Assembly: GCA_002825465.1 (NCBI GenBank)
Contig: PJER01000004.1
Location: forward strand, 1 to 64,000
Direction: 5' to 3'
Origin: Candidatus Thorarchaeota archaeon MP8T_1
Lineage (GTDB): Archaea > Asgardarchaeota > Thorarchaeia > Thorarchaeales > Thorarchaeaceae
DNA length: 64,000 nucleotides
The first letter of the stretch is position 1. Every line of letters starts with the position of its first letter. Below the pieces are notes generated by a model, which saw only the letters and a list, made by a program, of their open reading frames with translations, was not told the DNA's origin and ran no database searches. Positions 53,393 to 62,282 of this stretch are shown here, one piece after another. Position numbers and translations under genes: made by a program.

Positions 53393-54748
53393 ATGAAAGG
53401 TAGTAGAAGGTTCATTTTGTTCATTGTTATTGTACTCATTTTCTCAGTATCACTTCAATCAAAGACTAAAACACTGAATATGATCAGAACAGACTCGAGT
53501 TCAATGATTGCTGTTGAAGAAGGATGGAGAGAGGTAATAATTGCTGATAGAGGAGCGTGGGTCGGGCCACGAGCTTTAGATGTAGGAGATATTGATGGAG
53601 ATTCTTTAGCTGAAATAGTGGCGGGTTTTATGACCCTCTACGGACCCCAATTGTACTATTATGAACTAGTTGATGATCAATGGGTCGCAACTTTACTCGC
53701 AGAGGATTTTATGTCCATCAAATCCGTAACCATTGGAAATCTTGATGATGATGCTGATAATGAGATACTAATTGGTGGAACAGGAATAGAAATGGCAAAT
53801 TCAGAATTGTGTTACTTTGAATTCGTATCAAATGAATGGGTTATTCAAAATATCACTAATCCAGACCAAGTAATATTAGCCACAGCGATTGGAGACCTGG
53901 ATAATGATGGCGTTAACGAGGTTGCAGTGGGTTATGGACAAATAGCAGGAGGGTATGAATTAAGATACTATGAATTCAATGGCGGTTCTTGGACTGAATT
54001 CAATGTAGATGATGATCTTGGTGAATCAGATGGAATCCAAATCGCAGATGTTGACAAAGATGATGAAAATGAACTGATCTATCTTGGAGGGAGCCTGAAT
54101 CAGGATGCTCTATGTTACTATGATTACAACGAAGGAGCATGGACTAAGACAACTATTCCATGCTGGAGTGGTTGGGAGATAGATGCAGGAGATGTTGATA
54201 ATGATGGCGATATAGAGATCGCTTGGGGGAATTTTTACCAACCTGAAAATGAAGTAAGAATCTACGATAACATAGCGGGAATTTGGACTGAAGTGAATGT
54301 ATCGGATATGAATGCATGTGCAGAGGGCACAGGTATTTACCACGTAGAAATAGGTGATGTCGATAATGACGAACTGAATGAGCTTGTAATTGGAGCAGAG
54401 AGAGTACTCTATCAAATTCGCTATTTTGAATATGTGGATGATACATGGATCGGATATAATATTTCAAGCACACCATTTTCAGCACAAGTTGTAAAAATAG
54501 CAGACATCGACTATGATAACAAGAACGAGATCGTTGTAGGATTAAGCAGTTATGAAACAACTTCTGATGAGATACGGTACTATGAGAGGATTGAAGATTC
54601 TACAACCGAAACTACTTCTCTCACACCAACAACAAACTCGACAACAGGGTCAGGTCAAATCGACCCAATGATTTTGGCAGTAGGCATTGCGATTCCACTT
54701 GCAGTGATACTTCTGGTCGCAGTATTGAAGTTCAAAAAGAAGTCCTAG
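53393..54748 (+). CDS. Seven-bladed FG-GAP surface protein with C-terminal anchor
   Basis: A 451-residue protein: signal segment (about 6-25), then seven FG-GAP-like blades, each with a DxDxDxxxE calcium-site (DVGDIDGDSLAEIVAG, AIGDLDNDGVNEVAVGY, DAGDVDNDGDIEIAWG, EIGDVDNDELNELVIG), a Thr-rich stalk (about 405-425) and a TM helix ending in KFKKKS. Integrin-alpha-like propellers of this type mediate adhesion in eukaryotes. GGGGCAAGA precedes the ATG. Single gene with a terminator hairpin behind it. Confidence 0.85.
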   Translation: MKGSRRFILFIVIVLIFSVSLQSKTKTLNMIRTDSSSMIAVEEGWREVIIADRGAWVGPRALDVGDIDGDSLAEIVAGFMTLYGPQLYYYELVDDQWVATLLAEDFMSIKSVTIGNLDDDADNEILIGGTGIEMANSELCYFEFVSNEWVIQNITNPDQVILATAIGDLDNDGVNEVAVGYGQIAGGYELRYYEFNGGSWTEFNVDDDLGESDGIQIADVDKDDENELIYLGGSLNQDALCYYDYNEGAWTKTTIPCWSGWEIDAGDVDNDGDIEIAWGNFYQPENEVRIYDNIAGIWTEVNVSDMNACAEGTGIYHVEIGDVDNDELNELVIGAERVLYQIRYFEYVDDTWIGYNISSTPFSAQVVKIADIDYDNKNEIVVGLSSYETTSDEIRYYERIEDSTTETTSLTPTTNSTTGSGQIDPMILAVGIAIPLAVILLVAVLKFKKKS

Positions 54749-54754
54749 ACAAAG

Positions 54755-54780
54755 AAAAAGGGGAGTAGGAACCCTTTTTT
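54755..54780 (+). terminator. Terminator after FG-GAP surface gene
   Basis: AAAAAGGG (54755-54762) pairs with CCCTTTTT (54772-54779) and a further T follows, then CTCACC. It starts seven bases after the stop codon. Confidence 0.65.
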
Positions 54781-54819
54781 CTCACCGAGCACAACTGAAC
54801 ACATTGGAGATAATTACTG

Positions 54820-55236
54820 ATGAGTGACAAACTACTATTTCCCTCAGATGAGTGGATAGAAAAATACGTGGAAGCTCTCAATAACAATGATAGGTATGAG
54901 GACGCTGCAAAGACCTGGGAAGGTGATTTCATCTTTCAGATTGATGCAGATGGAGAGACCGTGAAGGAGCAGGTACGATTCTATATTGACCTGTGGCATG
55001 GAAAGTGCAGGTCTGCAAAGATGGCTGGTCCAGATGATACTGCAGAATTTACCTATGCAGGTCCACTCAAGAATTGGAAGTTGCTCTTTGATGGAAAGAT
55101 AGACCCAATCAAGGGAATCATGGCTCGAAAATTCAAATTGGACGGAGATATGGGAAAAGTCATGAGATATACCAAGGCGGCCCTTGAGCTTGTAGCAACA
55201 ACAAGAGAGATTCCCACACGATATTTGGATGAATAA
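54820..55236 (+). CDS. SCP2-type lipid-binding protein
   Basis: A 138-residue protein with the sterol-carrier-protein-2 fold: helical start (EWIEKYVEALNNNDRYEDAA), then the strands FIFQIDADGETVKEQVRFYIDLWHGKC, the ending FDGKIDPIKGIMARKFKLDGDMGKVM. SCP2 domains bind lipids or acyl-CoA in a hydrophobic tunnel. It precedes a nitronate monooxygenase-like gene by 46 bases and may share its transcript. Confidence 0.8.
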   Translation: MSDKLLFPSDEWIEKYVEALNNNDRYEDAAKTWEGDFIFQIDADGETVKEQVRFYIDLWHGKCRSAKMAGPDDTAEFTYAGPLKNWKLLFDGKIDPIKGIMARKFKLDGDMGKVMRYTKAALELVATTREIPTRYLDE

Positions 55237-55282
55237 CCATCGGCACTCAGACTTAAATCGTAGGTTGTAAATTAGAGCTACT

Positions 55283-56371
55283 ATGGCTCTTATTCACACA
55301 GAACTCTGTGATGTAGTTGGAATTGAGCACCCTATCCTCCAAGGCGGGATGGGGCCATACAAGACAGAGGCACTAGCAATTGCAGTTTCAAATGCAGGGG
55401 CACTTGGAATCATCAGTAGTATAGGGATGGCGGCAACGCTCTTGCCTGAAGCTGCTCCTGTTGATGCACTTCGTCTGTTTGGAACAGACCCACCACCAGT
55501 GATTCTACGAAAATCGATAGAGAAAGTAACTAAGGAAACTAAGAACTCGAAAGGTGTCTTTGGAGTTAACATACCAGTGGCTTCAGAGTTCATCCTTGCA
55601 TCTGAGATGTTCTTTAGAGAGACTGTTGAAGCGTGTCAAGCAGATTCTGATATTGAAAGGTCTCTAAGAGTGGTTGTTACCTCTGCTGGAAATCCCAAAC
55701 CTTGGTCGGTCATCAAAGAACATGGATTCGTCTGGATTCATGTGGTTCCATCGGTATATCATGCAAAGAAGGCGGAGGCTGCAGGTGCAGATATTGTCGT
55801 TGCTTCAGGACATGAGGGTGGAGCTCATGTTAGTTGGGATCCGGTTCATTCCATGGTACTAATACCAGCAGTTGCAAAAGCAGTTGACATCCCTGTGGTT
55901 GGTGCGGGAGGATTCTGCGATGGTGCAGGTCTTGCTGCAGCATTGTGCCTAGGAGCTGCTGGAATACAGATGGGGACACGGCTCATTGCGACTAAAGAGA
56001 GCGATTTTGAGCCAACATGGAAACAAGCGATTATAGAGAGAGAGGAAAGGAATACGCTCGTAGGTAGAGGTCTCTTTGGGCCAATGAGATTTTTAAGAAA
56101 TACAAGAGCAGAAGATATTGTAAAGCGAACATTAGAAGATATTCCTAATTTCTACCTTGGTGAACCTCTTGATTCGAACGAAGAGATATTGAACCTTGAG
56201 AGAGCAGGATTTGATGATCTCATTGATGGAAAGTCAGATACAGCGCTGATGTTTGGAGGAGAGGTTGTTGGTAGGATAGATAATTTACCATCAACTGAAG
56301 ATCTCATCAAAAAGATCATTGAAGATGCCTTGAAAATTATGCAAGCACTTCCAAAGAAAGTACGAAGTTAG
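55283..56371 (+). CDS. Nitronate monooxygenase / FabK-like flavoprotein
   Basis: A 362-residue FMN TIM-barrel protein: HPILQGGMG at the N-terminus, FGVNIPVA, ASGHEGGAH for the phosphate/active-site His, and VVGAGGFCDGAG, AAGIQMGTRLIAT for FMN phosphate binding. The family covers 2-nitropropane dioxygenases and FabK-type enoyl reductases; nothing here separates them. GAGCTACT precedes the ATG. It could act with the SCP2 protein on lipids; this is inference. Confidence 0.85.
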   Translation: MALIHTELCDVVGIEHPILQGGMGPYKTEALAIAVSNAGALGIISSIGMAATLLPEAAPVDALRLFGTDPPPVILRKSIEKVTKETKNSKGVFGVNIPVASEFILASEMFFRETVEACQADSDIERSLRVVVTSAGNPKPWSVIKEHGFVWIHVVPSVYHAKKAEAAGADIVVASGHEGGAHVSWDPVHSMVLIPAVAKAVDIPVVGAGGFCDGAGLAAALCLGAAGIQMGTRLIATKESDFEPTWKQAIIEREERNTLVGRGLFGPMRFLRNTRAEDIVKRTLEDIPNFYLGEPLDSNEEILNLERAGFDDLIDGKSDTALMFGGEVVGRIDNLPSTEDLIKKIIEDALKIMQALPKKVRS

Positions 56372-56439
56372 TTATGGAACACCTACGAAAGTGAGATAGT
56401 TTATCTTTCTTCAAAACTATCTTCCTTTGGGTGGTGTAA

Positions 56440-56556
56440 TTGGAGCCAAGTGACAAACTGACTATGGATATATCTCCGATGATAGCTTGCATCGTCATTA
56501 TAGTTGTCATCATCATTGGTTTTGCAATCATAGCTTTCTCTGGTCAAATGTTCTGA
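56440..56556 (+). CDS. Single-TM microprotein
   Basis: A 38-codon frame opens at TTG 56440, four bases after GGGTGGTG (56429-56436), with an in-frame ATG at 56464 as alternative, and stops at TGA 56554. The product has a polar start (EPSDKLT), then a single hydrophobic helix of about 20 Ile/Val/Ala residues and an ending GQMF. Too short for most gene callers, but the ribosome binding site and the composition speak for translation. It fills the gap between the flavoprotein and alcohol dehydrogenase genes. Function unknown. Confidence 0.5.
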   Translation: MEPSDKLTMDISPMIACIVIIVVIIIGFAIIAFSGQMF

Positions 56557-56671
56557 TCTAAGTAATTTGAGAGTGCCATTACAATACTCTCAGTTGTCAA
56601 AATCCCAAGGGCAGAGCAAATAAGAGGGAGAAGTACTATTACATAGCCGTACAGACCAGTGACTAGGAGAG

Positions 56672-57853
56672 ATGGAAATGGTTTGGTGGTTTGCAATACC
56701 AAAGATCGTGTTTGGTGAAGATGCGTTACTTGAACTTGAAACATTGAAGGGTTCGAAAGCGCTAATCATCACGGACAAAGTCATCAATGAGATTGGATTG
56801 GCAGAGAGAGTTTCCAAAATCCTCTGTGAAAATCAATGGGAGACTGCTATTTGGGATGGTGCGGTTCCAGACCCAAAGGTGTCTACGGTGAAGGAAGCAG
56901 CAGAGGCTTTGAAGCGTGTAGGTGCAGACTGGATTATTGCAGTAGGCGGGGGAAGTGTCATTGACACAGCGAAAGCAGCCTGGGTTCTATATGAGAAGCC
57001 AGATGTTCAATTAGATGCATTGAGTCCGTTCGATGAGCTTGGTCTCAGAGTAAAAGCCAAGCTAATTTGTATACCAACCACTACTGGAACTGGTTCAGAA
57101 GTTACAAAGGCGATAGTGATTCGTGATGATGAAACGGGAAGGAAATTTGCTACAATCAATCCCGAGTTGACCCCTGACATGGCAATCCTTGATCCTGAGT
57201 TTGTGGTTGGTTTGCCAAAGGAACTTACAGCATATACAGGAATGGATGCACTGACTCATGCAATAGAGGGATATGTGTCGGTCTGGAAGAATGATTTCTC
57301 TGATGGCAGTTCTCTACAGGCTGTAAGGATGATATTTGATTGGCTTTCAAAATCTGTTAGTGATCCCAAAGACCTAGAAGCACGAGAAAAGATGCTTGTC
57401 GCAGCGTGTCTAGCAGGTATGTCCTTTGGTAATTCACAAGCAGCTTTAGCACATTCACTAGGACATAGTATGGGTTCTGTCCTTAGACTCCACCATGGAT
57501 TATCTGTAGGTATGGCATTGCCATATACAATAGAGTTCAATTGTCAAACAAGCGAGGCGGCAGCTAAGCAATATTCAGAATTAGCAGCCCTTCTTGGAAT
57601 CAAGGATTTTGATGATATAGAGACCTCTATGAAATTCGCAACAGCAATTAGAAACCTGATGAAAAAAATCGGTAGTCCTAGAAACTTTAAGGAAGCAGGT
57701 GTAACCAAGGAAGATTTCGAATCGGGCTTGGAAAAACTTGTGGAGTTTGCTATGATGGACTCCAGTCTGACAATGAATCCGCGGAATACAGATAGTCATG
57801 AGATTCGAAAACTGTACCAATATATGTTCAAAGGGAAAGTAATCGATTTCTAG
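56672..57853 (+). CDS. Iron-containing alcohol dehydrogenase
   Basis: A 393-residue group III alcohol dehydrogenase. NAD(P)-binding GGGSVIDTAKA, the TTTGTGSEVTKAIVI stretch, and the metal ligands in GMDALTHAIEGYVS and AHSLGHSMGSVLRLHHG. It interconverts alcohols and aldehydes with NAD(P)H. Its stop is 12 bases before the aldehyde ferredoxin oxidoreductase gene, which takes aldehydes further; the pair suggests an alcohol-aldehyde-acid path in a fermenting anaerobe. GGAGAG precedes ATG 56672. Confidence 0.95.
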   Translation: MEMVWWFAIPKIVFGEDALLELETLKGSKALIITDKVINEIGLAERVSKILCENQWETAIWDGAVPDPKVSTVKEAAEALKRVGADWIIAVGGGSVIDTAKAAWVLYEKPDVQLDALSPFDELGLRVKAKLICIPTTTGTGSEVTKAIVIRDDETGRKFATINPELTPDMAILDPEFVVGLPKELTAYTGMDALTHAIEGYVSVWKNDFSDGSSLQAVRMIFDWLSKSVSDPKDLEAREKMLVAACLAGMSFGNSQAALAHSLGHSMGSVLRLHHGLSVGMALPYTIEFNCQTSEAAAKQYSELAALLGIKDFDDIETSMKFATAIRNLMKKIGSPRNFKEAGVTKEDFESGLEKLVEFAMMDSSLTMNPRNTDSHEIRKLYQYMFKGKVIDF

Positions 57854-57865
57854 GAGGTTACATCG

Positions 57866-59686
57866 ATGAATGGGTATAGAGGTAAAGTCCTCAATGTAAA
57901 TCTGACAACAGGTGCATCAACAGTTGAGTCACCTGATGATCAACTCCTAAGACAATTCATTGGAGGAGCTGGTCTTGGAGCTCGTCTTCTCTATGATAGA
58001 ATCAATGCAGATACTAATCCACTAGGACCGGATAATCCATTGATGTTCTTAACGGGTCCATTTACTGGTACAATGGTTCCAACAAGCGGAAAGTCCACCT
58101 TCTGTTCTAGATCTCCAAAGACGGGATTATTTGGTTATAGTACGGTCGGAGGGCATCTAGGAGCCGACCTGAAATTTGCTGGATATGATGGCATCATAAT
58201 TACTGGGGCATCCAAGACTCCTTGCTATCTACTCATTGAAGACAAAGATGTTGAGATTCGTGATGGTTCGCACATATGGGGAAAAGATACAGAAGAAACC
58301 TGGGAGATACTCAAGAAAGAATCAGGTCATAGAAATCCGGGTGTTGCACGAATTGGAATAGCAGGTGAGAATCTCGTAAAATATGCAAGCATTCTCGTAG
58401 ATCACCATAGGGCTGCCGGTAGAACTGGACAAGGTGCTGTAATGGGTTCGAAAAAGCTCAAAGCCATCGTTATTCAAGGGTCTGACAGAAAAATTCCAGT
58501 AGCCAAGGCAGATGAGCTTAAAGCAACAGCTGCAGAACTCAATGAGGTTTTCAAAGAGGATCCAACATTTCGAATGTACTCAGATCTTGGCACTGCTGGA
58601 TATACTGATATGGCTAGTATGATGTATGGTTCATTTCCTGCAAGATACTACACTGTAGGTGAGTTCGATACATACAACCTTAGTGGAACCACAGTTAAGG
58701 AATCAATTCTAGTTGGAAAAACTGCGTGTTATCGATGTCCAATTGGTTGTGGAAGAGTTGTTGAGATTCCTGAAGGGAGGTACAAGATGGATAGATTTGC
58801 TGGTCCCGAATTAGAAGTGACAGGTACGTTGGGGTCACTCATCCTCAATAATGATGTAGAATCAGTAGCATATACAAATAGGATAATTGACCTCCTAGGA
58901 TTCGATACCATTTCAGGAGGAAATGTGATTGCATTTGCATACTATCTCTTCAAAGAAGGGAAGATATCTGCAGAGAACCTTGATGGAATTTCTCCAGAAT
59001 GGGGAGAAGTTGATTCAGCAATCGCTCTGGCTGAAAAAATTGCAAAGAGAGAGGGAATTGGAGACCTCATGGCGGAAGGTGCATATGAGTTTGGTGAGAG
59101 ATTCGGTCATGGAGACCTAGCTGTTCAAGTAAACAGTCTTGAGTTTCCCCAGCATGATCCGAGGGGATTCTCGGGTCTGGCAATTGGATACGCCACTTCT
59201 CCTCGAGGAGCATGCCATATGAGCGCAGATATGTACAATGTGCAAATGGGGCAGCCTAATGAGGCATTTGATATTGAGAGCGAAGATAGGTTCGCAAATG
59301 AAGCAGATATTGTCGCAAAAGTGCAAAATTTCAGAGCTCTAACCAATTCGGTTGTAATATGCAACTTCTATCCGCTCAATGGAGATGAATTGACTACTTT
59401 CATAAACCAAGTGACTGGATGGAATATATCTGTTGAAGACATTGTTCTAACTGGGGAACGAATCTTCACGATGATGCGGCTTCTCAACCTCAAACTTGGG
59501 TATGACACTTCAAAGGAGAAGCTACCCGCTCTCATAACTAGACCTCTTGAGGGACCAACAGAAGAACATGTTCCTAACATTGAGGAGCAATTAGATACTT
59601 GGTATGAATTTCGTGGGTGGAATAGAAAGAGTGGAAGACCACCAATCGAGAAACTAAGGGCTCTCGGACTTGATGGTCTTACTTGA
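57866..59686 (+). CDS. aor: Aldehyde ferredoxin oxidoreductase (tungsten/molybdopterin)
   Basis: A 606-residue AOR family enzyme. N-terminus GYRGKVLNVNLTTG and FIGGAGLGARLLYD; the pterin-binding GKTACYRCPIGCGR carries three of the four Fe-S Cys, and the last is in VVICNFYPL near 500. Also GFSGLAIGYATSPRGACHM and VNSLEFPQHDPRG of the family. It oxidises aldehydes to acids, giving electrons to ferredoxin. GGAGG lies before the ATG. Encoded with the alcohol dehydrogenase. Confidence 0.95.
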   Translation: MNGYRGKVLNVNLTTGASTVESPDDQLLRQFIGGAGLGARLLYDRINADTNPLGPDNPLMFLTGPFTGTMVPTSGKSTFCSRSPKTGLFGYSTVGGHLGADLKFAGYDGIIITGASKTPCYLLIEDKDVEIRDGSHIWGKDTEETWEILKKESGHRNPGVARIGIAGENLVKYASILVDHHRAAGRTGQGAVMGSKKLKAIVIQGSDRKIPVAKADELKATAAELNEVFKEDPTFRMYSDLGTAGYTDMASMMYGSFPARYYTVGEFDTYNLSGTTVKESILVGKTACYRCPIGCGRVVEIPEGRYKMDRFAGPELEVTGTLGSLILNNDVESVAYTNRIIDLLGFDTISGGNVIAFAYYLFKEGKISAENLDGISPEWGEVDSAIALAEKIAKREGIGDLMAEGAYEFGERFGHGDLAVQVNSLEFPQHDPRGFSGLAIGYATSPRGACHMSADMYNVQMGQPNEAFDIESEDRFANEADIVAKVQNFRALTNSVVICNFYPLNGDELTTFINQVTGWNISVEDIVLTGERIFTMMRLLNLKLGYDTSKEKLPALITRPLEGPTEEHVPNIEEQLDTWYEFRGWNRKSGRPPIEKLRALGLDGLT

Positions 59687-59688
59687 TT

Positions 59689-61182
59689 TCAGAAATGTTG
59701 GTTCGGTAGATTGTTTACAATAGATACAAGAAGGTCATAGATAATTCCGACAGATGCAATACTGACCTTTTCATCAGGAGTGTGGGGATTTTTGTTATCG
59801 GGGCCAATAGCTACCATCTGCATCCCTGGAAATTTTGAACCAATAATCCCGCACTCAAGACCCGCATGAATTGCATTGACTTTTAGTTCTTCATCTACAA
59901 ACTTCTCATACTGAGAACGAATGAACAAGGTGAAAGGACTCTGAGGATTAGGTTTCCAACCAGGGTAAGAGGGTTTGAGTATTACATCCCATCCAGTCAG
60001 ATGTCCGATAGTCTCAAGTTGCTTTCTAAAATCAACAAGTTCTGCATCAACACTACTACGAGTGCTAGTGATTACTCTCATCTCCGAATCAGTTGTTTCA
60101 ACGACTGCAACATTGTTTGATGTTTCAACTAGATCTTTAATTGAGGGAGAGAAATTTACAGGACCTTGATGTATGAGGTGAATAGTTTGGATTATCTGTT
60201 TTGACTCCTCTAAGGAGAAGACCTGTTTAACAGGAATCTCAGTCTTCCATTTTATTTCTAGGTCAGGTTCAAGTTCTTTGAAGTATGAAAGAAGTTCATG
60301 TTTTCCTTTCTTCAATAGCTCTTCAGCGTGTGCAACCTTTCCGGGTTCAATAGCAAAGATTGCTGTAGCTTCACGGGTAATTGCATTATGCTTGCTCCCC
60401 CCATTCCATTTAGAAAGATGAACGTTCATCTCATCAACAATTGGTGCAAGAAGCCTAGCAATCAGTTTGTTCGCATTTCCGCGGTGTTTGTGGATATCTA
60501 CACCAGAATGACCACCAAAGAGACCAGTCACAGAAAGTTCAATGAAAATAGCAGATCCTACAATGTCTTGGTAATGCACTTCCCTCTTGAGAGTTGTATC
60601 ACCACCACCAGCTGAGCCAACTGTGATAATTCCAATTTCTCCAGAATCAACATTCACTAACAATCGACTCTGAATTGCGATCGTATCTGAATCTAAGGCA
60701 AATGCACCAGTCAAGCCAGTTTCCTCATCAACGGTGATCAAGAGTTCCAGTTTTCCAACCTTAACATTCGGGTTCAACAACACTGCGAGAGCAATTGAAA
60801 CTCCAATGCCATTATCAGCACCAAGAGTAGTGCCATCTGCGTCAACCCATTCGCCATTATCTTGTATCCGAACAGGAATTGGGTCATTGTTAAAATCAAA
60901 TCCATCTGTTCTATCAGTCTCACAGACCATATCCATGTGACCCTGGAACAGAAGTGGAGGAACCAATTCATTTCCTGGGGAAGCTGGACGTGTGATTAGG
61001 ATATTTCCAGTCTCATCCTCTATAAGACTAATCTCGATACCCTGACTCTTTGCATATTCAGGTATCCAGGTTTTCAATTTCGCTCTGATTTTTTCTTCTT
61101 TCTTTGACTCACGTGGCGTGACCGAAAAAACATTTTCAAAGATTTCCCAAACAACTTTGGGCTCGAGATTCTCTAGAACCAT
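59689..61182 (-). CDS. pepD: Aminoacyl-histidine dipeptidase-like M20 peptidase
   Basis: A 497-residue M20 zinc peptidase of the PepD group: LLFQGHMDMVCE gives the first metal His and Asp, DGTTLGADNGIGVS the bridging Asp, and VDEETGLTGAF the catalytic Glu pair; AIHAGLECGI near the end gives the last metal ligands. It cleaves dipeptides in the cytosol. The 3' end faces the AOR gene. AGAGG precedes ATG 61182. Confidence 0.95.
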   Translation of the reverse strand: MVLENLEPKVVWEIFENVFSVTPRESKKEEKIRAKLKTWIPEYAKSQGIEISLIEDETGNILITRPASPGNELVPPLLFQGHMDMVCETDRTDGFDFNNDPIPVRIQDNGEWVDADGTTLGADNGIGVSIALAVLLNPNVKVGKLELLITVDEETGLTGAFALDSDTIAIQSRLLVNVDSGEIGIITVGSAGGGDTTLKREVHYQDIVGSAIFIELSVTGLFGGHSGVDIHKHRGNANKLIARLLAPIVDEMNVHLSKWNGGSKHNAITREATAIFAIEPGKVAHAEELLKKGKHELLSYFKELEPDLEIKWKTEIPVKQVFSLEESKQIIQTIHLIHQGPVNFSPSIKDLVETSNNVAVVETTDSEMRVITSTRSSVDAELVDFRKQLETIGHLTGWDVILKPSYPGWKPNPQSPFTLFIRSQYEKFVDEELKVNAIHAGLECGIIGSKFPGMQMVAIGPDNKNPHTPDEKVSIASVGIIYDLLVSIVNNLPNQHF

Positions 61183-61300
61183 TCAAAAAACCTCTAATTG
61201 ATTTCTGGGGGATACGGTTGAGACTATAAGCCTTTGTCAATGGACAGGCAACTTTTTGTTATGCTTTGCTTCACTGATTTAGAATAAGGAGTGGAAACAG

Positions 61301-62173
61301 ATGTTCTTTGATCCAGGAATCATTGATGCTTTTCGTAATATGCTACCAGGTCTGGAAGGATTCTTTCTGATTATTTCTGAACTTGGCGGCGAGATATTCT
61401 ATGTCGGACTACTTTTGATTGGATACTGGGCGTTTAATAAACGAGAATCAATAGTTGCCACATATGTTCTATTATTTGCACTCATATCCAATTATTGGTT
61501 AAAGTACTTCATTGCAAATGAACGGCCACCATCAACGTATTGGATAGAGGGAGCTGATACATCAAATTATAGTACTCCAAGTGGGCATGCACAAAACTCT
61601 GCTACTCTATTTGGTTGGTTTTCAGTAAGAGTAAAGAAATGGTGGATGCTTGTTACAGGAGTTGTATTGACAACTATCATCGGAATATCAAGAGTTTACT
61701 TGGGCGTCCATTATCTTGATGATATTCTTCTTGGTTGGGGTATTGGAATACTAATAGTAATTCTATTCTATTACCTTGAAAAACCTGCAAGGGAGTATCT
61801 TTCCAAATTTAGATCTGAGTATCTTCTATTCGTCATCTTTGTTATTGGCTTTGCCATGACACTGATTGCTGCTGTTCTCACTGCTCCTCCCAGAGATAAC
61901 TTTGGGGCTTTGGGAGGATTGACTATGGGACTTGCCATAGGATTCATGTTGGAGTCAAAATTTGTGAACTTCACTACAGAGGCTCCAAATGGTCAGAAAT
62001 GGAGACTCATTCTCCGTGTTGTGATTGGTATGGTCTTTGTCCTAGGAATAATGTTGGGACTTGATGGCTTGCTCCCAACAGAGGAGATATTTCTACGTGC
62101 AATCCGATATTTCCTAGTTGCCTTTGCAGGAATTTTTGTCTGGCCTTTGATCTTCAAGAAAATAAATCTCTAA
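61301..62173 (+). CDS. PAP2-family membrane phosphatase
   Basis: A 290-residue membrane protein with about seven TM helices. The three acid-phosphatase signature motifs are all present: KYFIANERPPS, PSGHAQN and SRVYLGVHYLDD. Such enzymes dephosphorylate isoprenyl diphosphates, phosphatidate or other lipids on the outer face. Two extra TM helices follow the core domain. ATG 61301. A terminator hairpin lies eight bases after the stop. Confidence 0.9.
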   Translation: MFFDPGIIDAFRNMLPGLEGFFLIISELGGEIFYVGLLLIGYWAFNKRESIVATYVLLFALISNYWLKYFIANERPPSTYWIEGADTSNYSTPSGHAQNSATLFGWFSVRVKKWWMLVTGVVLTTIIGISRVYLGVHYLDDILLGWGIGILIVILFYYLEKPAREYLSKFRSEYLLFVIFVIGFAMTLIAAVLTAPPRDNFGALGGLTMGLAIGFMLESKFVNFTTEAPNGQKWRLILRVVIGMVFVLGIMLGLDGLLPTEEIFLRAIRYFLVAFAGIFVWPLIFKKINL

Positions 62174-62180
62174 AATTAAA

Positions 62181-62207
62181 GGTTGTAGGATATATTATCC
62201 TACGACC
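62181..62207 (+). terminator. Terminator after PAP2 gene
   Basis: GGTTGTAGGATA (62181-62192) pairs with TATCCTACGACC (62196-62207), one G-T wobble, with a three-base loop, followed by ATCATCTTTACTC. Confidence 0.6.
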
Positions 62208-62226
62208 ATCATCTTTACTCATATAT

Positions 62227-62253
62227 CCAACTCTCGGTAGATTCAAGAGTTGG
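62227..62253 (+). other. Second hairpin, in the leader of the decarboxylase-like gene
   Basis: CCAACTCT (62227-62234) pairs perfectly with AGAGTTGG (62246-62253) around an 11-base loop. It may protect or control the 5' leader of the next gene, and it makes the TTG at 62250 a poor start. Confidence 0.4.
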
Positions 62254-62282
62254 AATGTGAACAAGAGAGAAAGGTGAAACAT

